35,918 nt of DNA from Saprospiraceae bacterium. GTDB taxonomy: Bacteria; Bacteroidota; Bacteroidia; Chitinophagales; Saprospiraceae. Of this stretch, positions 1 to 7,155 are shown one piece after another. The notes beneath the pieces are model-generated. The model saw only the letters and a program-made list of their open reading frames with translations. It was not told where the DNA came from and made no database searches. Each line of letters begins with the position of its first letter. Position 1 is the first letter of the stretch. A program made the position numbers and the translations under genes. The stretch spans positions 80,860 to 116,777 of the forward strand of contig JAHDHU010000001.1 in assembly GCA_020631135.1 (NCBI GenBank). The letters are read 5' to 3'.

Positions 1-692
1 GTTGCAATTCTTTCAAGCATTTCTTCAGGCTTTCCTTCTTTTCGTGCAATTTCTTTTCCTATTTCGATTTCTTTCTCTACAAGAGCAGAATCAACACCGT
101 CTTTATTTACTGCTATTGGCTTCATTGCGGCAACTTGCATTGCGACATTTTTGCCTGGCTCTGAAAGATGGTCTCCAGATTGATTTAAAGAAATAATTAC
201 ACCAGCTCTATTCCCCATGTGAATGTATGGAACAATTTTACCATTGGTCGCTTCAAGCTTTCCGTATTTGCTTAGTTCGATTTTTTCTCCAATTACTCCT
301 GTTTGTTCTATGGTTTTTTCGCCAATACTGATTGAAGAATCAAAAGGAAGTGCTTTTAGAGCTTCTAAATCAGAAGGCATATTGCTTAATGCAATTTCTG
401 CAATTTGTTTTGTCAAATTAACAAAGTCATCATTCTTAGAAACGAAATCAGTTTCACAGCTAAGTCTCACGACGACACCGTTTGACCCATTATCAGAGGT
501 TAGTGCTATACATACTCCTTCGTTGGCCTCTCTATCTGCTCTTTTTTCTGAAAGTTTTTGACCTTTTTTTCTAAGGTATTCAATTGCCTTTTCCATGTCT
601 CCTCCAGATTCTGCAAGTGCTTTTTTGCAGTCCATCATTCCAGCACCAGTTTGGTCTCTTAATGCTTTGACATCTTTAGCGGATATACTCAT
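1..692 (-). CDS. tsf: Elongation factor Ts (partial, C-terminus beyond window)
   Basis: EF-Ts is the cytoplasmic guanine-nucleotide exchange factor that regenerates EF-Tu-GTP. My reading from the ATG at 690-692 gives an N-terminal UBA-like domain with the family signature LRDQTGAGMMDCKKAL, then the conserved stretch around SCETDFVSKNDDF and the dimerisation-domain region. About 230 codons are inside the window with no stop, and the frame runs off the left edge; the family is usually about 275-300 residues, so only the end is missing. It is the last visible gene of the rplM-rpsI-rpsB-tsf operon and starts 28 bases after the rpsB stop. Identity is certain from the signature; the end is unknown. 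Confidence 0.97.
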   Translation of the reverse strand, partial: MSISAKDVKALRDQTGAGMMDCKKALAESGGDMEKAIEYLRKKGQKLSEKRADREANEGVCIALTSDNGSNGVVVRLSCETDFVSKNDDFVNLTKQIAEIALSNMPSDLEALKALPFDSSISIGEKTIEQTGVIGEKIELSKYGKLEATNGKIVPYIHMGNRAGVIISLNQSGDHLSEPGKNVAMQVAAMKPIAVNKDGVDSALVEKEIEIGKEIARKEGKPEEMLERIA

Positions 693-720
693 TTAAATTT
701 TTGATTTAAAATTTTAAAAA

Positions 721-1437
721 TTAAGCTTCAGCAGCTTCTTTATTATTTTTTCTTTCTGTTAAACCTTCTTTGATGGCAGAAGTAAAGTAATCCATCATTT
801 TGGTGATGGATTTAGAAGCGTCATCGTTAGAAGGAATAGGGAAATCAACTTTTGTTGGATCCGAATTTGTATCAACCATTGCGAATGTTCTGATGCCTAA
901 TTTCTTTGCTTCAGCTACGGCAATGTGTTCGTGGTGAATATCTACAACAAAAATTGCTGCAGGCAATCTGTTTAGACCAGCGATACCGCCTAGTACTTTG
1001 TCTAATTTTCCTCTCTCACGATCCATCATCAACTTCTCTTTCTTATTCAAAGAAGCAGAAGTACCAGCATCTCCTAACATTTTTTCGATATTCTGCATTT
1101 TTCTTACAGATTTACGAATGGTAGAAAAATTGGTCATCATTCCCCCTAGCCATCTTTCAGTAACATATGGCATGTTTACTGATCTAGCTGCATTGGCAAC
1201 GATATCTTTAGCTTGTTTTTTTGTTGCAACAAACATGATCTTTCGTCCTGACTTTGCTATCTGCTTCATTGCCGCAGCAGCATCTTCCATACACTCAATG
1301 GTTCTGTTAAGATCAATGATGTGAATCCCTTTTCGCTCCATAAAAATGTATGGTAGCATTTTAGGATTCCATTTACTTTTCATGTGTCCAAAATGTACAC
1401 CAGCATCAAGAAGATCTTTATATAAGGCTTTGCTCAT
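721..1437 (-). CDS. rpsB: 30S ribosomal protein S2
   Basis: S2 is the small-subunit protein that bridges head and body of the 30S particle. The 238-residue product begins with the typical block LLDAGVHFGHMKSKWNPKM, carries the family motifs FVATKKQA and RWLGGMMTNF, and has the conserved PIPSNDDA segment near residue 200. The length is normal for the family. The gene lies between rpsI (33 bases upstream) and tsf (28 bases downstream) and is evidently co-transcribed with both. In other bacteria the rpsB-tsf unit is autoregulated by S2; I see no obvious leader structure in the short gap here. Confidence 0.98.
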   Translation of the reverse strand: MSKALYKDLLDAGVHFGHMKSKWNPKMLPYIFMERKGIHIIDLNRTIECMEDAAAAMKQIAKSGRKIMFVATKKQAKDIVANAARSVNMPYVTERWLGGMMTNFSTIRKSVRKMQNIEKMLGDAGTSASLNKKEKLMMDRERGKLDKVLGGIAGLNRLPAAIFVVDIHHEHIAVAEAKKLGIRTFAMVDTNSDPTKVDFPIPSNDDASKSITKMMDYFTSAIKEGLTERKNNKEAAEA

Positions 1438-1470
1438 TATTCCTTTACTTATAAATTCAATAATATAATT

Positions 1471-1857
1471 CTAACGTTTAGAGAACTGGAAGCTCTTTCT
1501 TGCTTTAGGCTTACCAAATTTCTTTCTCTCAACGACTCTCGCATCTCTTACGAGATACTTTTTAACTTTCAATGGTTTACGGTAATCTTCGTTAATCTTG
1601 GATAAAGCTCTTGAAATCCCTAAGCGGATTGCTTCAGCTTGTCCTTTATAACCACCACCTTTTACATTGACGTTTATGTCGTACTCTTGGAGCACTTCCA
1701 CTGTTAAAAGTGGATCTACTACTTTAAATTGAATGTGATTCAATGGAAAGTAATCTTTGTAGTCCTTGCCGTTAACTGTAATGTTACCACCACCTTTCTT
1801 GACATAAATTCTTGCTACAGAAGCTTTTCTTCTTCCTATTGTATTAATTTGTTCCAT
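1471..1857 (-). CDS. rpsI: 30S ribosomal protein S9
   Basis: S9 is a small-subunit head protein whose C-terminal tail contacts P-site tRNA. The 128-residue product has the N-terminal GRRKASVARIYV motif, the central GGGYKGQAEAIRLGISRAL block and the basic tail KARKSFQFSKR ending in the invariant Lys-Arg. Length is typical. It follows rplM with a gap of only 3 bases, the standard L13-S9 pair, and precedes rpsB. No anomalies. Confidence 0.98.
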   Translation of the reverse strand: MEQINTIGRRKASVARIYVKKGGGNITVNGKDYKDYFPLNHIQFKVVDPLLTVEVLQEYDINVNVKGGGYKGQAEAIRLGISRALSKINEDYRKPLKVKKYLVRDARVVERKKFGKPKARKSFQFSKR

Positions 1858-1860
1858 GTA

Positions 1861-2304
1861 TTAGAAATTGAAAGGTTCTGGTTTTTGAGCAGAATGAGGG
1901 TGCTCGGAACCTTCGTAAACAAATAATTTTTTAAACATTTGTCGACCTAAACTATTTTTAGGTAACATGCCTCTTACAGCATTTTCGATCACTCCTATAG
2001 GACGTTTATCAAACATCTCCGCGGCAGTTCTACTTTTTTGACCTCCTGGATATCCTGAATAAGTCAAATAAACTTTATCCGACCTTTTGTTGCCAGTAAA
2101 ACGCATCTTATCAGCATTGATGACAATAACATAATCTCCAGTATCCACATGTGGTGTATAGCTAGGTTTATGTTTACCTCTCAAAACCGTTGCAATAGCT
2201 GTAGCTTTTCTGCCCACGATTTCACCTGCACCATCAATAATGTACCACTTACGTTGTACCTCATCTTTTTTGGCTGATTTGGTCTTGTAACTTAATGTAT
2301 TCAC
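1861..2304 (-). CDS. rplM: 50S ribosomal protein L13
   Basis: L13 is an early-assembling large-subunit protein. The 147-residue product shows the family features KWYIIDGAGEIVGRKAT near residue 20, the KMRFTGNKRSDKVYLTYSG region, and AVRGMLPKNSLGRQMFKKL near residue 110. It is the first gene of the ribosomal operon: a canonical Bacteroidota promoter lies about 66 bases upstream of its ATG. The leader between promoter and ATG shows no convincing hairpin, so autoregulation by an L13-binding leader cannot be claimed. Confidence 0.98.
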   Translation of the reverse strand: MNTLSYKTKSAKKDEVQRKWYIIDGAGEIVGRKATAIATVLRGKHKPSYTPHVDTGDYVIVINADKMRFTGNKRSDKVYLTYSGYPGGQKSRTAAEMFDKRPIGVIENAVRGMLPKNSLGRQMFKKLFVYEGSEHPHSAQKPEPFNF

Positions 2305-2369
2305 TTAATTGTGTTTTTGCATTTTAATAAATCCGATGGAGTAAATATCACTTACTTCCAAACGGGCTG

Positions 2370-2400
2370 CAAATGTAGGAGTGTATTACGGTTAAAACAA
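2370..2400 (-). promoter_or_regulatory. Bacteroidota-type promoter of the rplM-rpsI-rpsB-tsf operon
   Basis: Read on the minus strand, TTG (2398-2400) is followed after exactly 20 bases by TACATTTG (2370-2377). This matches the Bacteroidota primary-sigma consensus (-33 TTG, -7 TAnnTTTG, about 19-21 base spacer). Transcription would start near 2363-2366, giving a leader of about 60 bases before rplM. Confidence 0.8.
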
Positions 2401-2513
2401 GACTTTGAAGCAATTATTTTTCCTTAATGGTTTATAAACCGCTGATAATCAGTAAAAAAATCGCTCAATATTTTTCAAGACTCTTGATTTTATCGCATTT
2501 TTCATAAAGGATT

Positions 2514-2528
2514 CCATTCACCGAATGG
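2514..2528 (-). terminator. Small hairpin after the TPR gene (weak terminator candidate)
   Basis: CCATTC-ACC-GAATGG is a perfect 6-base-pair stem with a 3-base loop, 10 bases beyond the stop codon of the TPR gene. On the minus strand it is not followed by a good U-run, so intrinsic termination here is uncertain. Confidence 0.3.
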
Positions 2529-2537
2529 GGTACAACA

Positions 2538-3656
2538 CTATATACAGACAGAGTTTATGTGGTTAAAGGCTATATCCAATCCAAGTTTAGCGGCCTTTTT
2601 GATGTCTTTACACGCGTCTTTCTGCTTTTTCAACTTTAAATTGGTGTTTGCTCTATTAAAATAAGCTTCTGCAAAGTCTTGGTTTAAATCTATCGCTTGA
2701 CAAAAATCTGCATGAGCACCTTTTATGTCATTTGTCTTCAATTTTGCAATGCCACGATTAACGAAGACTGCAGGATCTGCTTTTTTAACTTTCATGATAT
2801 TGCTGTAATCCTGAATCGCTTCATCATACTTGCCCAATGAAAAAGAACAAATCGCTTTGTTGTTTAGAGCAGATTTGTGTTGAGGGTCTATTTGAAGTAC
2901 CATCGCGTAATCTGCATTGGCACCTGCCAAATCCTTGCTTGCATTTTTAGCAAAGGCGCGATAATACCAAGCATCCTTATTGTTGCTTTCTTTGTCGATC
3001 ACTTTGGAAAAATCAGTTATCGCTTCTTCATAATTTTTAGATTGCACATTGGACTTCCCTCTATAAAAGTATGGCTTCGATTTTCCTGGTTTGATATTAA
3101 TGCATTGTCCAAAATCGGCTGCTGCTCCTGTATAATCTTTCGTTTGCATCTTGCAAATGCCTCTGTTATAATAAGCGCTATATGATTGAGGATCATTTTT
3201 TAAAACAGTATCATAATCCACCAAAGCGGCATTGTAATTTTTTAATTTCATTTGAGCGGAAGCTCTATTAATGTATGCTTTGGAAAGTGTAGGGTCTAAA
3301 TTTATGGCATTGCCTAATTGCAATACTGCAGATTCATATTTTTTTTCTTGTATATCGATATAACCCAAATACATATTGGCTTTGGCATGGGTAGGATCTA
3401 AACCAACGATTGAATTAAAATCTTTTTTTGCTTCCCTGTAGTTTTTTTGACTTAAGTGAATATTTCCTCTATTGTAAAATGCTTTCACATAAGAGGGATT
3501 TTGCTTGATCGCCTCTGAATAATAAATTAATGCATTTTCAAAATCCTTGGCATTGTAGGATTCTACTGCTTCATTAAAATACAGTTTTGCTTTTCGTTCG
3601 TCTTGTGTAAAACAAAGAACTGGCAATAACAAAAAGAGGAAGGAAATAAATTTCAT
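2538..3656 (-). CDS. Secreted tetratricopeptide-repeat protein (10 TPRs)
   Basis: The 372-residue product has a Sec signal peptide (hydrophobic MKFISFLFLLLPVLCF, then TQ) followed by ten back-to-back 34-residue TPR units covering residues about 20-355. Most repeats carry the usual W/Y-x-R-G, A-x-x-D/Y and D-P signature positions (for example AFYNRGNIHL and AKANMYLGYI). TPR solenoids are protein-binding scaffolds, so an extracytoplasmic adaptor role is likely, but no enzymatic domain is present and the partner is unknown. The gene stands alone: upstream is the divergent fni, downstream the ribosomal promoter. A short Ile-Asn-Ser-Val-Cys tail follows the last repeat. Confidence 0.85.
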   Translation of the reverse strand: MKFISFLFLLLPVLCFTQDERKAKLYFNEAVESYNAKDFENALIYYSEAIKQNPSYVKAFYNRGNIHLSQKNYREAKKDFNSIVGLDPTHAKANMYLGYIDIQEKKYESAVLQLGNAINLDPTLSKAYINRASAQMKLKNYNAALVDYDTVLKNDPQSYSAYYNRGICKMQTKDYTGAAADFGQCINIKPGKSKPYFYRGKSNVQSKNYEEAITDFSKVIDKESNNKDAWYYRAFAKNASKDLAGANADYAMVLQIDPQHKSALNNKAICSFSLGKYDEAIQDYSNIMKVKKADPAVFVNRGIAKLKTNDIKGAHADFCQAIDLNQDFAEAYFNRANTNLKLKKQKDACKDIKKAAKLGLDIAFNHINSVCI

Positions 3657-3776
3657 TCGATTTGGGGTAATAAAAATTAAACGAATTCTTGGTTATTCTT
3701 GTTACTTAGTTAAACTTGTTAACAGGATATTGCTAATGGAATTAACTACTTTTATAAGCGCTAATATAAAAAGAAC

Positions 3777-4781
3777 TTGAATCAAGATCCCACAGCAGAA
3801 CAGAGAAAGAAAGACCATATAGAGCTGGCGCTAGAATCGCAGGTGAATAATACTGATACGAGATTTTATTATGAACCAATTCTTTCTGGACATTTTGCCA
3901 ATCAAAAAGATATTGAGTCTACTTTTCTGAACAAATCGTTTAAACTACCAATTTGGGTTTCCAGCATGACCGGTGGTACGGAGTGGGCAAAAATTATAAA
4001 CATTAATCTTGCAAAAGCATGTTCTGAATTTGGAATTGGAATGGGATTAGGTTCTTGCAGATCATTATTGTATAGCGATGATCGTTTGGAAGATTTTGAT
4101 GTTAGAAAATACATTGGGGATCAAGCGCTTTATGCAAATTTGGGAATTGCACAGTTGGAAGAGTTGATTGCAAGAAACCAATTTTCTGTTATTTCTGAAC
4201 TGATTAAAAAGCTTCAGGCTGATGGATTAATCATTCATGTAAATCCTTTGCAAGAAATTACGCAGCCTGAAGGTGATGTCATAAAATTTAGTCCGCTCGA
4301 ATCCATCAAAAGTTTGATTGATAAATTGGATGTCTCAGTTATAGTTAAGGAAGTTGGTCAAGGTATGGGTTATCGGAGTTTAGAAGCACTTTTTAAATTA
4401 CCATTGGCCGCTGTAGATTTTGCAGCTCATGGAGGTACCAATTTTACTAAATTAGAACTATTGCGTTCGAAAAATTCTTCATTAATTCCTTTGGTTAAAG
4501 TTGGCCATACAGCGAATGAAATGGTAGAAATGTCAAACCAATTGTTTTCTGAATTGGGAGATAAGTTTTTGTGTAATCAAATTATTGTCTCAGGTGGAGT
4601 AAGTGATTTTCTAGATGGATATTATTTTATAAAGAAATCTAAAGTAAATGCCATTTATGGTCAGGCAGGTGCTTTTCTAAAACATGCCAGGGGTGAATAT
4701 AGTGAGTTGCGAAAATTTATGAAAGGTCAGAAAAAAGGAATTGAAATGGCATATGCATATTTAAGATTGAAGAAAGATTAA
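3777..4781 (+). CDS. fni: Type 2 isopentenyl-diphosphate delta-isomerase
   Basis: This FMN- and NAD(P)H-dependent cytoplasmic enzyme interconverts isopentenyl and dimethylallyl diphosphate. The 334-residue TIM-barrel shows the family signatures: WVSSMTGGTEWA with GIGMGLGSCRSLL (flavin and substrate binding), HVNPLQEITQPEGD, VKEVGQGM, and VDFAAHGGTNFTKLE. Length matches the family (about 340). The start must be TTG at 3777: an in-frame TAA lies five codons upstream and there is no ATG near the family N-terminus. It overlaps the HMG-CoA reductase gene by one base (TAATG), so the two are translationally coupled and belong to the mevalonate route to isoprenoids. The other mevalonate genes are not in the window. 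Confidence 0.93.
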   Translation: MNQDPTAEQRKKDHIELALESQVNNTDTRFYYEPILSGHFANQKDIESTFLNKSFKLPIWVSSMTGGTEWAKIININLAKACSEFGIGMGLGSCRSLLYSDDRLEDFDVRKYIGDQALYANLGIAQLEELIARNQFSVISELIKKLQADGLIIHVNPLQEITQPEGDVIKFSPLESIKSLIDKLDVSVIVKEVGQGMGYRSLEALFKLPLAAVDFAAHGGTNFTKLELLRSKNSSLIPLVKVGHTANEMVEMSNQLFSELGDKFLCNQIIVSGGVSDFLDGYYFIKKSKVNAIYGQAGAFLKHARGEYSELRKFMKGQKKGIEMAYAYLRLKKD

Positions 4782-6103
4782 TGACTCCAGAAAAGACAAT
4801 ATCAGGTTTTTCCAAATTGCGTAAACGAGATAAGATCAAATGGATCGCCAAAAATTTCTTTACTGATCCTGAGCACGTAATGAACGAGCTCATAAGTTAT
4901 TGGCACGGTGATGCGGCTCAACAGAAAATTTTAGATGGATTTTCGGAAAATACCATTAGTAATTTTCCTATGCCTTACGGTGTGGCACCAAATTTTTTGA
5001 TCGACGGCAAAACGTATGTGGTGCCTATGGTGATAGAAGAGTCTTCAGTTGTGGCAGCTGCTTCAGCAGCGGCAAAGTTTTGGATGAGTAGGGGCGGTTT
5101 TAAAACGGAAATTTTGGATACTCAAAAAGTAGGGCAAGTTCATTTTAAATGGAGTGGTAATCCAGAAAAGCTTAAAGGTATTTTTCCTCAGATTAAAGAA
5201 TTACTAATTCTAGAATCGAAAGATATAACAGTCAACATGGAACAACGGGGTGGTGGAATTTTGGATATAGAATTGCTAGATTTTAATGAAGAGGAAAAAG
5301 GTCTGTATCAGATTAGAGCTTATTTTGATACTTGTGATAGCATGGGTGCAAATTTTGTAAATTCTTGTTTGGAGAGCTTTGGAGCTACCCTGAGAAACTA
5401 TGTGATCAAATCTGACAAACTAGCAGAGGATGAAAAAGATGTACTGATTGTGATGAGCATTTTATCAAACTATACCCCTGATTGTCTGGTACGTGCCAGT
5501 GTTTCATGTAAAGTAGACGAACTTGGTGATTTTGCAGGAGGTTTAAATTCAGAAACATTCGCCGAAAAATTTGTGACAGCGGTAAAAATTGCGCACATAG
5601 ATCCCTATCGCGCAACGACACACAACAAAGGAATATATAATGGAGTAGATGCTGTAGCCCTCGCTACAGGAAATGATTTTAGAGCAATAGAATCGTGTGG
5701 TCACACCTATGCTAGCAGAGATGGAAAATACCGAAGCTTAAGCTATGCGCAAGTAGAAAACGGAATTTTTAAATTTTGGATTGATTTACCATTAGCCATC
5801 GGTACAGTTGGTGGTTTAACGACTTTGCATCCCATTGCTAAAAGATCAATTGAACTTTTAGGTAATCCAGATGCCAAAGAGTTGATGAGTATTATCGCTT
5901 CGACAGGATTAGCGCAGAATTTTGCTGCCATTCGTTCTTTAGTCACGACTGGGATACAAAAAGGTCATATGAAAATGCATCTTCAAAATATTCTAAACCA
6001 AATGAAAGCAACAGAAGAAGAATCTTCGAAAGCTCTAAAGTATTTTGATGATAGGGTGGTTTCTTTTGCTGGGGTACGCAATTTTTTAGATTCGATACGA
6101 TAA
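4781..6103 (+). CDS. mvaA: Hydroxymethylglutaryl-CoA reductase, class II
   Basis: HMG-CoA reductase makes (or, in degraders, oxidises) mevalonate. The 440-residue protein has the class II pattern: PMVIEESSVVAAASAAAKF with the catalytic Glu (residue 86 or 87), MGANFVNSCLE, the catalytic Lys in THNKGIYNGVDA, the catalytic Asp in ATGNDFRAIE, and the flap His in GIQKGHMKMHLQN near the C-terminus. All four catalytic residues are present. Databases often call this family 'degradative', but coupling to fni argues for biosynthesis here. Translation is coupled to fni through TAATG. A bidirectional terminator follows directly. Confidence 0.93.
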   Translation: MTPEKTISGFSKLRKRDKIKWIAKNFFTDPEHVMNELISYWHGDAAQQKILDGFSENTISNFPMPYGVAPNFLIDGKTYVVPMVIEESSVVAAASAAAKFWMSRGGFKTEILDTQKVGQVHFKWSGNPEKLKGIFPQIKELLILESKDITVNMEQRGGGILDIELLDFNEEEKGLYQIRAYFDTCDSMGANFVNSCLESFGATLRNYVIKSDKLAEDEKDVLIVMSILSNYTPDCLVRASVSCKVDELGDFAGGLNSETFAEKFVTAVKIAHIDPYRATTHNKGIYNGVDAVALATGNDFRAIESCGHTYASRDGKYRSLSYAQVENGIFKFWIDLPLAIGTVGGLTTLHPIAKRSIELLGNPDAKELMSIIASTGLAQNFAAIRSLVTTGIQKGHMKMHLQNILNQMKATEEESSKALKYFDDRVVSFAGVRNFLDSIR

Positions 6104-6139
6104 AAAAAGGAATCATAGCCTTTGCCATGTTCCTTTTTT
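6103..6139. terminator. Bidirectional intrinsic terminator
   Basis: AAAAAAGGAA (6103-6112) pairs with TTCCTTTTTT (6130-6139), with CAT/ATG able to extend the stem inside the 17-base loop. The A- and T-runs allow it to end both the fni-mvaA transcript and the convergent GT2 transcript. Confidence 0.7.
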
Positions 6140-6165
6140 AAATAATGAAAAGAGAACTGTGATTT

Positions 6166-6972
6166 TTAAGCGGCTTGCTTAGAGCCTATATTTCGAACTG
6201 TTGCACTTTGACTCTTAAAACCAAAACCTAAGATTGGTTTGAAGTTATATTCTATAGCGATTTCAAGAAGTTCTTTTGGAAACTTGAGTGAATCACTTAA
6301 AGTTATGTGAGATCCTTCTACCTCTTCCCAATTTTCGACCGCTATTTCTTGGATGAAATTCATTGTAGTTTTTTGATATAAGTTTTTAATGCGTATGAAC
6401 ATTTCTACATCAAATAACCATCGAGATAAAAAGCTTCTTTTAAAAACATACTTAGCAGTCATAGGAGCAAACACTTTGGCTCCACATTGTGAATCTTTTA
6501 CAGGAAGACCAATTATGAGACTGATTACCATTCCGATCATTTTGCTGGCAAACAATCTAAATTTTGATCTTTTGATTTGCCCATTAGATTCAACCTTTCT
6601 TGAACCGAAAACCATTTTTTGATTTTTTGAAATTAAATGATTAGTCAACTTTTTATAATCATCGAATCCTGTAGCTAAGTCGGCATCTAAAAAGCCGATG
6701 CTCTTAATTTGGAAGTTGTCAAGCATGAAGTTTATGCCACATTTGACGGCTTCTGATTTTCCGCCATTTTTAGGCATGTCGTAAACTTTTACTCGGTTAT
6801 TTTGATGAGCTGCGAATTTTTGGAGTTGATGCAGGGTTTGATCTTTTGAACCGTCATTGACAAAACACAATATGTAGTCTTTATGACTATTAATAAAATT
6901 TTGAAAGATTTCAAATTTGAGTCTATCTGCTTCATTATAACATGGGATGACAATTACATTTTTCATTTTCAT
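6166..6972 (-). CDS. GT2-family glycosyltransferase, dolichyl/polyprenyl-phosphate sugar synthase type
   Basis: The 268-residue GT-A enzyme starts with VIVIPCYNEADRL, then FVNDGSKDQT (nucleotide-sugar binding), GGKSEAVKCGI, the DAD metal motif at residues 96-98 (GFLDADLAT), FGSRK, and DSQCGAKVF followed by RWLFDVEMFIR. This order resembles the ALG5/dolichyl-phosphate glucosyltransferase subgroup, which makes a lipid-phosphate-linked sugar on the cytoplasmic side of the inner membrane. No C-terminal membrane segments are present. It lies divergently from the GT-C-like gene at 7156; GT-C enzymes use exactly this kind of lipid-phosphate sugar, so the two may be donor-maker and user (inference). 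The sugar is unknown. Confidence 0.85.
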   Translation of the reverse strand: MKMKNVIVIPCYNEADRLKFEIFQNFINSHKDYILCFVNDGSKDQTLHQLQKFAAHQNNRVKVYDMPKNGGKSEAVKCGINFMLDNFQIKSIGFLDADLATGFDDYKKLTNHLISKNQKMVFGSRKVESNGQIKRSKFRLFASKMIGMVISLIIGLPVKDSQCGAKVFAPMTAKYVFKRSFLSRWLFDVEMFIRIKNLYQKTTMNFIQEIAVENWEEVEGSHITLSDSLKFPKELLEIAIEYNFKPILGFGFKSQSATVRNIGSKQAA

Positions 6973-7035
6973 TATTTTTTATAATTCAAATTTCAATGCA
7001 ATCGAAGCTTGATTCGGGTCCTTTTAGTGAAGCGG

Positions 7036-7084
7036 TTTTGGATGCCCGTTTTTTGGCAGTATCCTACGAATTTTGGTATACGGT
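7036..7084. promoter_or_regulatory. Intergenic motif copy A, shared with 15827-15880
   Basis: The plus strand contains TTTTTTGGCAGTATCCTA, eight bases, then GGTATA. The same string with few changes lies at 15848-15878. TTTTGG recurs at 7036, 7051 and 7071. The site is about 80-110 bases upstream of the GT2 gene (minus) and 72-105 bases upstream of the GT-C-like gene (plus). No typical TAnnTTTG promoter is visible here, so it may be an operator or an alternative promoter. Confidence 0.5.
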
Positions 7085-7155
7085 AAAAGGTGATTTAATC
7101 GTCTTATTATAGGTCAATGCTTAATTCATTACCTTCATATTAGAACTTTTTATAA

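Noticed and set aside
223-561. Plus-strand open frame opposite tsf
   Set aside because: It lies entirely antisense to a confidently identified EF-Ts gene and has no family resemblance.
2475-2487. TCAAGA-C-TCTTGA inverted repeat with flanking T-runs, possible terminator
   Set aside because: A one-base loop cannot form without opening the stem, and the remaining stem is too short to terminate.
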